Assembly: GCF_032362555.1 (NCBI RefSeq)
Contig: NC_083514.1
Location: 6,061,001 to 6,125,000, forward strand
Source of the DNA: Amyelois transitella
Taxonomy: Eukaryota; Arthropoda; Insecta; Lepidoptera; Pyralidae
DNA length: 64,000 nucleotides
Reading direction: 5' to 3'
Positions 22,265 through 32,300 of this stretch are shown one piece after another. Position numbers and translations under genes: made by a program. Position 1 is the first letter of the stretch; every line of letters starts with the position of its first letter. A model generated the notes under the pieces. It had not been told where the DNA came from and ran no database searches. It saw only the letters and a program-made list of their open reading frames with translations.

Positions 22265-24900
22265 ACATATAATAAAACTGTAACTCAACTTTGTCTGTAC
22301 ATTGAAGATATTTAAGAAAAAATATTATAAGGGGTCTTTTTAGGGTCAATAGAAGCCAAAACAATTTTTTTTAGAATTTTTGTCTGTCTGTCTGTCCGTC
22401 TGTCTGTCTGTATGTTTGTACGCGCATCACGCAAAATCTACCGAACGGATCTGAACGAAATTCGGCACAGATATAGTTAGTAACCTGGATTAGAATATAG
22501 GCTACTTTTTATCCTGAAATTCTATCCCAAGGGGATGAAATAGGGGGTGCAAGTTTGTATGGGACTTCGTCATTTTTGAATCGATATAAAAAGCTATAAA
22601 TAATTAATTATCATATTTATTATGATTAAAAAAATAGCATTTTATTGATTAAATTCATTATGCTTTGTTTATTTATTTAGTTCCCGTGGTTTAGATATTT
22701 ATTTTTTGCCCACCCGATACGAGATGGCGCCTCATGAGAATTTAAGAAATAACACAATTGTAGCCGCTGGCAAAATTTTTTATTAATTATATAATTAAAA
22801 CTTCTTTTATTCATTGATTTAGTTTCGTTTTCCAGCACTTACCGTTTCACCACATCTTTGAGAAGAATTTTTTTTTATGTAGGTAGTTTGACGCGCCCCG
22901 CATCGGCGACGGTTGCCATGCTCCTCAAGATTAGCAGAAATAACACACATGTAGTAACGCCAGTACTTACCATTTCACCATTGATTTAGTTCCCGTGGTT
23001 TAGATATTTATTTTTTGACCATCCGATACGAGATGGCGCCACGAGAATTTAAGAAATAACGCGATTGTAGCCGCTGGCAAAATTAGATAGTACCGATGCT
23101 TGCAGCATCGGTACTTATTCGGTAGAGTTTCTTAATTCACTGTCGGCATCTGGACTGCCCGCGCATACAATTGCACTAAAAGTAGACATTCCATTTTGTA
23201 AGGAGACTGCCTTAAAGTTGAGATTGAGAGAAGAGAGAAATTGTTTTTATACCGCGCATTCCCCTCATTCCCAACAACTTTCCATTTCAATTTAAGCGTG
23301 TACAGTTTCCAATGGCTATATGTTTCGCGATGACAATTAACAAATCACAAGGTCAAACACTTGGGGCAGCCGGAGTCGACCTCAGGACGATTTTGCTTCT
23401 CACACGGACAGCTCTACGTCGCTTGCTCGCGGGTCACCAGCTGTGACAGTTAATTTGTGATGTCTCCAATGGGCAAGATAGCAAATGTTGTAAACAAAGA
23501 GATAGGTACTTTAACTTTCCATTATTATAATTTCCTTTTTTTTGTCTTTAGAATTTATTCGTTTTTTAACAGCTGCGCTTCCGAGCTTTGCTTTTGTAAG
23601 AAAAATAAACTAAGTTCTATTCCAGGCATTATTCTTCCCGTGTACGTAAGTTTCATCAAAATCCATCCAATAGAATTTGCGTGATTAAATAGCATCCTCA
23701 AACAAGCACTCACGTAGGTACATCAATTTTTTTGCATAATCTATACTAATATTATAAAGATGAAGAGTTTGTTTGTTTGAACGCGCTAATCTTAGGAACT
23801 ACTGATACGAAAAGAAAAATTATTTTTGCGTTGAATAGACCATTTATTGAGGAAGGCTTTAGGCTACATTAGCTGTGCCCGCGACTTCGTCCGCGTGGAA
23901 TAGTTATTTTGGGCATCATATTTAGTTTTGCAAACATCCTCCTCGGCTTTATCAATTATAGCTGCTAATTATTATGCGACTTGGCGACGACTTGGCCCAC
24001 ATCATTACCCGCGACCAAACGGAGACCGTATATATGCGTTTAGGGTGAGAGGTTGTGCGTTTGTTTGTGCAAACCAATGTTAGCATATATCTCCAAAACT
24101 ACTGGTCCGATTTTAATAAATAAAAGGTCAGGCGGTCACGCGTATTAGAAAGAACGCTGGTTCGCCGTATTAAATGTTTCGCTGCAAATTGCTTATAACG
24201 ACTATATCTCAAAACCTATTCGTCTGATTTATATACTGTAAATGGCAATTTTAGTCTACATGAAAAGCCGAAAGTAATAAACATATTTATTTGGATAAGG
24301 ATTAATACTGAATTAAAGAAAATTGGTTTCAAAATAACTCATGTTTATAATGAAAAAATAATCTTAAAAAATGAACATAAAAGTGGTTATTGTAAGTAAA
24401 CCTTAAGAGATAGATATATGCTCTCGCGGACTTTTTTGTGGCAAAAAATGAGTACTTCACATCTTTAGTACATTGTTTTACTATATGTTTGTTGGTTTGC
24501 GCAGCGTTCGCGTGGAAAGCTCGCAGATGGCCGACTCATTCAACTTTCACCTGCATTGTTGACGTTTCCCGTAGGAAATCCGGGATTAAATGTAGCCTAT
24601 AGCCTTCCTCGATAAATAGACTATCTAACAGTGAAAGAATTATTCAAATCGGTTCAGTAGTTTCTGAGATTAGCGCGTTTAAACAAACAAACAAACAAAC
24701 AAATAAACAAACAAAACAAACTCTTCAGCTTTATAATATAAGTATAGATAACATCACGCTGCAACTTTAACGGGAAATGAAAAATGGACTATGTGCAAAA
24801 AAAACGGGGAAAATTATTCATCCTTGAGGGCTTCAATGATGCTCAAAATAACAATTCCACGCGGACGAAGTCGCGGGCACAGCTAGTTGATAAATGAAAT
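22265..24900. repeat. Transposon-rich stretch within a snoRNA host intron
   Basis: A cluster of old interspersed repeats. It holds a (GTCT)n microsatellite at about 22381-22413 and two diverged copies of a block with GATACGAGATGGCGCC at about 22660-22790 and 22985-23090. Two oppositely oriented copies of the repeat ending CGCGACTTCGTCCGCGTGG lie at about 23745-23915 and 24510-24890. A Helitron helicase fragment is annotated separately. Nothing else is recognised. Confidence 0.7.
23240..23456 (+). pseudogene. Helitron RepHel fragment (Pif1-type helicase C-terminus)
   Basis: Translation shows the helicase end typical of Helitrons: PFQFKRVQFPMAICFAMTIN, then KSQGQTL, and after a one-base frameshift CFSHGQLYVACSRV. 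Only about 70 codons survive, with no start, no Rep domain and a broken frame, so it is a dead fragment of a rolling-circle transposon. Confidence 0.85.
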
Positions 24901-25034
24901 AAAAAATCATCATTGGGAATGCTAATAATAGTTTAACACATGATTATGATTTTTTAATTTGTGCAGAGCTACCAAAATATTACAGTGAATATTGGTTTTT
25001 GTGAAATCTTTCAATCATAATTTCTTTATATTTG

Positions 25035-25163
25035 CACACCCTACCAAAGCCGATGTGTGCACATCCCCAAATGGCATGCGTGACTCTGGTTAGGAACATA
25101 AACACAATCTGTGTAGGAGGTATTGTTTTATAGCTATACCACCAAGGGATGATTGTGACAAAT
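25035..25163 (+). ncRNA. Box H/ACA snoRNA copy 2
   Basis: Paralogue of the RNA at 21612: same CCCTACCAAAGCCGATGTGTG start (first 20 bases agree), same GTGACTCTGGTTAGGAACAT. H box ACATAA. The second stem is closed by CACAATC/GATTGTG with compensatory changes relative to copy 1, and GGTAT/ATACC inside. The pocket strands TGTGTA and AAGG are kept. ACA at 25158-25160. Confidence 0.72.
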
Positions 25164-25576
25164 ATTGTTATTCATTAACAAGCTGAAAAAGCTGTGTTAA
25201 TTCAAAGAAAATAATATTGTGTTTAATTACAGATTTACTGCCAGAAAAGTGGACCCCCATCTGAAGATAAACTGCTAGGAAACATAAGGTATGTAATTTT
25301 CTTTTAATTAACAACAATGTGGTGTTGTTAATTTAAGGTTTTTTATGTATTTTAAAAAAAATTTAATCAAATAAAACATATTTTTTTAACTAAATCTAAT
25401 AAAGATGAATGTCTGGTTCAGACCATGCTTCATAGCCCTGATGTACCTTTTTTATTAACTATAATCTGTACTTATTATTTTGTAATAATAATAAATAAAA
25501 ATAATATCTTTCTAATAAACTTAGCTAGCATCAATTGCTATTGTGTTATGCCTTTGAGAATAGTTTAATAAGAATA

Positions 25577-25640
25577 ATAACATGATGACTATTTGTATCG
25601 CCCCTATCTGATGTCTGATGATTGATCGTCACTGAATTTA
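25577..25640 (+). ncRNA. SNORD31: Box C/D snoRNA, U31-like copy 1
   Basis: C box ATGATGA at 25582, guide TATCGCCCCTAT at 25596-25607 directly before D' CTGA, C' TGATGAT, D box CTGA at 25632, 69 nt before the 3' splice site. The D'+5 position is the C that faces the LSU G methylated through human U31 (28S G4166), but bases +2 and +3 differ from the U31 guide CCGCCCCAGT. Confidence 0.8.
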
Positions 25641-25989
25641 GTAACAGAATAACTTATTGTATGTATTAAATTAATTAGAAATTAATTATAGAATTATTTT
25701 TCAGAAATTTATGAAAATGGATCACTGTAGTAAATATCTACTCATGTAGTTGGAGCTTACAATATCAGCCTTAAAAATAAGTTCCTGTAAGTTCAATTTT
25801 GTATTACTATGATACTATACTATACATATAATCATGTCTGTATCCTTATGGAGTAACAGAGCCAACAGTTTGGAAAAGACTGAAATTTCATGTTCAGCTG
25901 TATGGTGTAATAATGGAACAAGATTTCAAATAGTGAAAGGTTTCTACCCATCGCCTAAAAGAAGAATCCCACTTAGGTACTTAAATCAT

Positions 25990-26053
25990 TTTTAATGATG
26001 ACGTTTTGTATCGCCCCTATCTGAAATACTGATGATTGATCTTACTGAAATTT
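25990..26053 (+). ncRNA. SNORD31: Box C/D snoRNA, U31-like copy 2
   Basis: C box at 25995, guide TATCGCCCCTAT at 26009-26020, D' CTGA, C' TGATGAT, D box CTGA at 26045, 75 nt before the 3' splice site. Guide identical to copy 1. Confidence 0.8.
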
Positions 26054-26355
26054 TACCATGTTTAGGTAATTCGTTTTTGTTTTTCTGTCGAAATTTGTAT
26101 AGCATTTGTTTCTTTATTTTTAGGTGTTGTGAAGAATAAGAAAACAAGATTATTATACAACTTAAAGTTTTGGACATAACCTATCAAATACTGAATGTGT
26201 AACATAAAAAAAAAAACTGGTTCAATATGCCTCACAACTGGGTGAGTTATATATCCTTACGAAACGAAAGTCATGATCTGGGGACTTTCCGCAGAAGAAT
26301 CAGTGTTGGCCCATGATCCTGAAGAAATTAATATTTAATTGCCATAAACTATATG

Positions 26356-26418
26356 CTTCAATGATGATTCTATATCGCCCCAGTCTGAAATCTAATGTTG
26401 ATTGATCTTCTGATTATT
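26356..26418 (+). ncRNA. SNORD31: Box C/D snoRNA, U31-like copy 3 with the canonical guide
   Basis: C box ATGATGA at 26361, guide TATCGCCCCAGT at 26373-26384 before D' CTGA, D box CTGA at 26410, 78 nt before the 3' splice site. Unlike copies 1 and 2 it keeps the CGCCCCAGTCTGA core of vertebrate U31, which pairs with the ACTGGGGCGG motif of 28S rRNA. Confidence 0.87.
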
Positions 26419-26574
26419 GAATAACATCTTTTTTACATACATACATATTTAAGATAAAATTTATTTCATCGATTTATTTTTTACTTTTCAGAATCATTGA
26501 ATCGACTGTATAGCTGACATTCTTAAACAGGTATTCTTGCAGTTTTTGAGAATTCATAATGTAGCTTATATTTA

Positions 26575-26640
26575 TACAAATGATGTTTTTACAAGCATAT
26601 ATCATAATTTACTTTGATGTAAAATCTTAACTGATATTAT
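26575..26640 (+). ncRNA. SNORD27: Box C/D snoRNA, U27-like copy 1 (weaker)
   Basis: C box variant ATGATGT at 26580, guide TACAAGCATAT at 26590-26600, D box CTGA at 26631, 70 nt before the 3' splice site. The guide complements the 18S 5' motif ATATGCTTGT. The D' box is degenerate, so this copy may be decaying. Confidence 0.68.
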
Positions 26641-26837
26641 ACTATATTACTGTTTTATAAAATTACAAATTTTCATCAATAAAACTATATTATTTTCTCA
26701 ACAGGCATGACGAGAGACAAACAAGAATATATAAAACGAAAGAAAGACGTATGAAATTAACATCATGATAAGAAAAGTGTAAGTTACTAATTGTTTCATT
26801 CAAAGATTGACATATTTTGTTGGTGTTACACATATTT

Positions 26838-26917
26838 TAATAATGATGATAAAGATTAGTTATCCCTGTCTCACAAAACCATGGGGAAAAATATGGTATG
26901 GTAACAACTGAGTAAAA
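26838..26917 (+). ncRNA. Box C/D snoRNA facing the LSU peptidyl-transferase loop, copy 1
   Basis: C box ATGATGA at 26843, D box CTGA at 26908, 75 nt before the 3' splice site. AGTTATCCCTGT at 26858-26869 is a 12-nt complement of the universally conserved LSU sequence ACAGGGATAACT. If CTCA just after it serves as D', the +5 rule selects the second G of GGG, the position of yeast Gm2815, guided by snR38. The target is inference. Confidence 0.75.
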
Positions 26918-27185
26918 ACAACAAAAAAAACAAACAAAGAAAATTATGTAATCAAATTTAAATTAATGACATACTATTTGTTTCAGAAGAGGAAGAAATG
27001 TTTGTACTGTTGTGAGCTTATGACAACATCAAGGTATGTTAAAGTTGTAATTGTAATTTGCATTCTTCATTCTGGTAAAGGCTCACCATAGCAGAGAAGC
27101 TGGAGTTCTTTTATTTTTAGAGAGTTAGAGATGTTTAGATAGAGTTTAAATAAATATAATTTTATAAAATGAGAATTCTCAAGAA

Positions 27186-27262
27186 AAATTATGATGAATT
27201 ACTAAGTTATCCCTGTCTCACAAAATCGTGGGGAAACTATGGTATGGTAACAACTGATGACA
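27186..27262 (+). ncRNA. Box C/D snoRNA facing the LSU peptidyl-transferase loop, copy 2
   Basis: C box ATGATGA at 27191, same 12-nt guide AGTTATCCCTGT at 27205-27216, D box CTGA at 27254, 76 nt before the 3' splice site. The 3' part GGTATGGTAACAACTGA is shared with copy 1. Confidence 0.75.
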
Positions 27263-27439
27263 TAAGAAGCATTTAATTGTTTTTTTATATACCTAAACAA
27301 TTTGTAATAAATAAATACTTTTTTTTTTCACAGTTAAGCAAGTATCTTTGATGTTTGGTCTACCTAGTTTGAAAAGCACAGAAAATATACCTCGACACAC
27401 CCAACATTTTGGCCAATTGTAAGTATGCATACTTTTAAA

Positions 27440-27680
27440 TTATTTGTTGTTCATTGCTGTCTCCAGCAACTACGACTGAAACACGAACATCAAACATTGG
27501 CTATGACACTTCTACATCGAATCTTCATGACTGAGGGTCGTGACCGCCTTAATCTTCTCATGAAGGCAACTCGGTCTTGCACCTACTCCATAGCTTTCTG
27601 GAGGTTAGTGTGCGTGACCAACCTCCAGAATGTTTGGCTGTTAGAAAACAAAAAAGCAGTGTTGTAGGAGGGTCTCCTAC
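27440..27680 (+). repeat. Uncharacterised repeat-like stretch upstream of U27-like copy 2
   Basis: Contains an open frame of 80 codons that I do not believe is a gene. Motifs such as ATGACTGAGGGTCGTGACC and CGGTCTTGCACCTACTCCAT resemble a dispersed insect repeat. Identity uncertain. Confidence 0.35.
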
Positions 27681-27757
27681 TAGCTTTAGTGAAATTACAT
27701 ATATGTACATAAAAACTAAAATAATAATAGAGAAATAAAATTACCAATAGCAATGTT

Positions 27758-27831
27758 TACTAATGATGATCATATTTAAGACAAGCATATATCTGAATCA
27801 TTTTTGAAAGATGCACATTTATCTGATTTCT
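27758..27831 (+). ncRNA. SNORD27: Box C/D snoRNA, U27-like copy 2
   Basis: C box ATGATGA at 27763, guide AGACAAGCATAT ending at 27790, D' CTGA at 27793, D box CTGA at 27823, 72 nt before the 3' splice site. It matches the GACAAGCATAT element of vertebrate U27, which methylates 18S A27, with the same +5 target. Confidence 0.87.
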
Positions 27832-28065
27832 TTGTTTTTAATGTGTTGATAAAGATGGTTTATAAAGAACGAAACTAATAAAAACATTTAATTTTCAGGT
27901 ACAGGTGGCGCCAGAACATTAACCTGGAATCTACCACTTAAATTATACAAAACAAACTCATTCATATAAATATTTATCAACAGAAATAAAGTAAAAAATT
28001 TAATTTACACATTGTTTATCATTTCTAACCACTTCCCTTTTAGATAGTGACGGCATATAAAATGC

Positions 28066-29281
28066 ATGTATCGCATAATGTATTCGCTTCCATTCATTAG
28101 GTCAATACGATGCGTTACATTTTGGTCACTCAGTTGGAAACCACTGGAGCCACATCATGCAAGCTTCAGGTGTGTGCTTACTTATAGTCTATTCTTAGGT
28201 AATAAATCTTGCATAGGTCCTACTACCTACGTCTTTTTGTTGAAAAAACAAAATAAAGTACCTATTAGTACAGTAACTCATTATTTAATCTGTAACCTAC
28301 TTCCAGTTTTGTTATAAATTAATTTATGAATGTATTTCTCAATAAAAAGCGGTATCAATATTTTTTACTTTAGTTCAGTACCTACACAAGGAAATAGACA
28401 CCTGTTAATTGCTTGCGGCATGTTTTTCAGACACTGGCCTGTTCTCAAGTTTCTCAATTTAACCGTCATCGGTTCTTGTATTAGAGTTCTAGCTGAACTA
28501 AATTTTTCATAACTACTTGTTTGCGCGATTTTTAAAAAATGCCTCTGTATTGATATTTCAATTTATCATAAATAGTACATCTCATCTCTCCTTTCTAGGG
28601 TATTACAGAGACTGATCAAAATAATTTGGAACAACGTCTTACCAACAGCGAGATTGTATTTATCAAACAACCAAATTTTATTGAAATAGACTGTCAAGGG
28701 GTGAAAGTGTTAAATATTTTAGCAGGAACGCAGTTTAAGTAAGTACCCATTATAGTACCTATAAAGAATCACTCACTGTACATCCTTTTAAGGATGATCC
28801 GTACCAAAAAGGTAAAAACGGGACCCTATTACAAGTTTAATCATTTCATCTTAACCACCACCAGATTAAATGCTCACTACGAAAATCTGACGAATAAAAC
28901 TCCATATTACGGCACCGATTTTAACACTTGTCCCAACATGGCACATCTCAATGGGACTGGGATAAACCGAATTTTACTCAGACAGAGAATTTTTACAGAC
29001 CATTTTTTGCCCTTGTTACTACCAATCCTACCATACATAGCAGTAGAAATACATACCTTTTATCACCCTTCATCGTTCAGCTAAGGTGCACGTGATGTTT
29101 TTTTTTAATTCACACGTGAGGGAATCCCGGCTTTATTGACCTTTACAATGACAAGCTTTCTTATTTAGTCTGTCTCAGTTACAGAGTTATTGGACAATCT
29201 ATGATTGTGGAATCATCAAAAATAGGTGGAAGAACCGTACAAGTACAGCACACCACATGGACTCTTATGAAAGAAAATTAG
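28066..29281 (+). CDS. Small unrecognised protein, possibly mitochondrial (about 132 residues)
   Basis: Predicted exons 28066-28169, 28431-28485, 28599-28738 and 29179-29281 join in phase and end in TAG, with AATAAA at 29291. The last two exons are the best supported: clean GT-AG sites and a beta-strand-like C-terminus (VIGQSMIVESSKIGGRTVQV then HTTWTLMKEN). The first exon encodes a basic, hydroxyl- and aromatic-rich start (MYRIMYSLPFIRSIR) that could be a mitochondrial targeting peptide. The second exon is short and less certain. I do not recognise the family. It lies 50-100 bases after the snoRNA host gene on the same strand and ends near the 3' end of SPAG6. Confidence 0.5.
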
Positions 29282-29345
29282 TGTAAATTCAATAAATGTT
29301 TATTTTATAAATTAAGTATAGATTTCATTTCGTCCGAAAGTTAGT

Positions 29346-32300
29346 TTATTTTCCATTTTCTATAGTTAACTCGCTTTGACAATCACTGGGCACCCTGTCT
29401 GTAAATAACTCCGGTATCTGAAATTAATAATAATACTTAATCAATCCTTAATTAGAAAAATGCAAGTTTTTAAGGATTCGTGTCTTAATAACTCTTTCAC
29501 GCGATTTTTATGAAACTTTACAGTAATATTATACTACAGCTTAAACATTTGAATAACATACTAAGTTAAAATTTACTTATAGATCCTACTACTATTATAA
29601 AGGCGAAAGTTTGTATGGATGTTTGTTACTCTTTCACGCAAAAACTACTGAACCGATTACCATGAAATTTGGTATGTAGGTAGCTGAAAACCCAGAATAA
29701 CACATAGGCTACTTTTTATCCCAGAGTTCCCGCGGGATTGATAGGGTTTCCATGCGGACGAAGTCGCGGGCGGCCTCTAGTTTTTTATAATTTTCTACAA
29801 CTAGTCATATAAAAGGGTTATGTTACTGTCTGACAGACAACATATGTACGTATACCTAGAAGAAATTATTGCAGCATATTAATTTGAATCTCAATTCCAT
29901 CATCATTAAGCTGCACGTGGCCATTTACTCTTTTCAAGACTGATGGCTCTGTCTACCCCGCAAGGGGTATGGACTATGACTATAAAATAGTAAGTACACA
30001 CAGCTCAGGATATACCTGGGCCACCTCCCATACACCAATCAAAGCGAGGTGGCACATCTATCTCTTGAGCCCCCCCTACTTTTGCAAGAATTTGATTATT
30101 ATAGTAAGTATAGGACTTACTTGCGGGGTATAAGCCTCTACTCTATCCAGCAGCGAATCCGAGTACCCAGGGGTGTAATACCTTAAGTAAAATTTACAAT
30201 CCATTATTAAGTTACAGTTCACTTTGCGATAGACTATCGCATGCATGTTACTCTTTCAAGACCAAACAGCTGCACCGATTTTAATAAAATTTGGTATGCA
30301 CATCGACTCAATAACAGGGGCTACTTTTTCAAAAATCAGCCTCAATGACCTTAAATGGGGGTTAATCAGAAACAACAAGGAAATCAAGGTCAAGCCGCTG
30401 GACCAATTTTGATGAAATGACCAAACTATTTTACTTTTTGGATACCTTCGCTATCGCTGTTTCACTTTTTATTATGATGTGAATCGGAACAACGGTAATA
30501 TTACACGCGATAAAAACTGCGTCTAAGCCAAGATCAAAAAATCTGGTACCTAATTTATAAACGTACCGAACGATTTCTTCCGGAAAACAGCTGTTTATAA
30601 TATTTATGTATTCTTTTAACGACGTCCCTGGAACCGCATCTATTTCTTGCACTCTCTTCAAAGCACCCGTTGTAACGAATAACCTTCTGGCTCTAGCATC
30701 ATTAGGCAATATCTGCGAATAACGGAAGTATAATTATGTACTGCTTGACATTGAACGGAGGAGAGCAGCGACTCTGCTGCAGCTAGCGTCAAAGAGATAT
30801 ATAAAAGAATACCAGGGAGGCCGTATGCATGTGTGTAACTTAAAGTCAATTGTTTTTACACTTTAGCCTGTTGCCTGTGCATTGATTTATGTCATAATCA
30901 AATCAAATGTAATGTCATTGTCAGAAAGCACACAAATGACAGTTGGCATTGGCATGCCATGCATGTTGTTCGTTTGTTTTGTCTACAAGTTCGCCGCTCA
31001 GGATTATTGTTTTAAATGCAGTAAATTTGGGTAACTACTTTTTTTGTAATCTTATATATAATATTTATAATAATTCAATATGGCTGGACGTGGTCGAGGA
31101 AGAGGCGCGGGCTTATCATTCACACAAGAACAGCTGCAGGCGTTAGGAATTGGTCGAGGCGATAACCCTTCACCTATTTTAGCGCCTCCACCCTTATTTC
31201 CAAAACTTGAAGCTAAACCTCTGCCTCTATCATACGACGCAGCAACAGACTACATGTTGATTGTTAAGGACCAGTTCATTGAGTACTTGCATGAGTCGCC
31301 GGCTTACGTGAAGCCAAAGGCGGAAACAGACGGTGTTGAACGTTATTCAGATAAGTATAAACTTTTAGCTTTAAATGCTAAGCAGGGGAAAGTATTAGAT
31401 TGTGTGTGGAGTCATTTACCGGCAGAGCTAAGGCCGCAAACTGGTCGTGTCCGGGTGACGCGCAAACGAAAGTTAGATGATACAAAAGATATTGCCAAAA
31501 GGTTACAAACACTTGAAAGTAAAGAATTAATGGAAGAATCCAGTGAAGTTAATAAAAGAGCTGGAAATGAAGATGAAATAAAGAAAGAAAATGAGGATGA
31601 AAATGAAGAAATAGAAGATGAGGAAGAACAAGAATTTGAGTTAGATGATGGCACAGACTATGCAAATAACTACTTTGACAATGGAGAGGATTATGATGAA
31701 GAGGATGATAATTTAGATGATGGCCCTGTATATTAAAACTTTGCTGTCTATTATATAATATAGGATGTTATTAAGTTTATTGTTCCTGTTTTTGTTAATA
31801 AAATATATTGAGCAAGTTATTTGTTACTTTAAAAACAATCATACCTTAGCATACTGAGCTAGCACATATTTGAGAATGCAAGCAGGTGCAGCATGCAACA
31901 AAGGCTCCAGTGCTGGCCGGTGCAAGCAACACTGTAGAGATTGCTTCAATGCACAGGATGTTCGGGCACGCACCTCTCCCGAAGATTTTGGATTTGTATA
32001 CAACTGAATGTAAAAAAAATTTGTCACTTGTTGCAATCGCTAATGAAATTAAATTATTATTGCATTAACTTTTGTACATGAAAAGTCTTTTCTAATTTCC
32101 ATATGAATCTTTCAAGCTTTTGACTGTGGCACGGCTGTGGATTTTACATTTTCAGTCAGTCAGTGAGTATCATGTAGTCCAAACTACAAATCAACTTTTT
32201 TTGTATATTTGTAATCAATAACTTTCAAACTATTGTTCCGATTTTGATGAAATTTAAAAGGTAAGAGTTATAGTAGGTAGGTCGTTATATAGGTAGTTAA

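Larger units (their letters stand above)
20500..28010 (+). ncRNA. snoRNA host gene, UHG/SNHG1-like, 13 exons and 11 intronic snoRNAs
   Basis: Short exons with good GT-AG sites and no shared reading frame: end of exon 1 at 20552, then 20620-20660, 20883-20918, 21893-21986, 22182-22231, 25233-25288, 25705-25786, 26124-26241, 26492-26530, 26705-26778, 26987-27033, 27334-27419 and 27899 to about 28010, with AATAAA at 27985. Every intron except the 67-nt first one holds one snoRNA. The nine box C/D RNAs have their D box 69-78 nt before the 3' splice site, the spacing known to favour intronic C/D processing. The guides match U30, U31 and U27, all of which are in the vertebrate UHG (SNHG1) gene. The first exon start is unknown; it may overlap the RpL14 3' UTR or be reached by readthrough. 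The exons are presumably degraded after splicing. Host-gene identity is inference; the intron-snoRNA pattern is seen directly. Confidence 0.85.

Noticed and set aside
23457-23684. Protein-coding frame of 75 codons
   Set aside because: Begins after the dead Helitron fragment, low complexity, no recognised motif.
25595-25611. U80 snoRNA rather than U31
   Set aside because: The guide pairs ten bases with the U80 site too, but the close paralogue at 26356 has the exact U31 core and the host context is UHG, so U31-like is preferred; the alternative is kept as a finding.
27425-27667. Protein-coding frame of 80 codons
   Set aside because: Lies in a snoRNA host intron within repeat-like sequence, with no splice or homology support.
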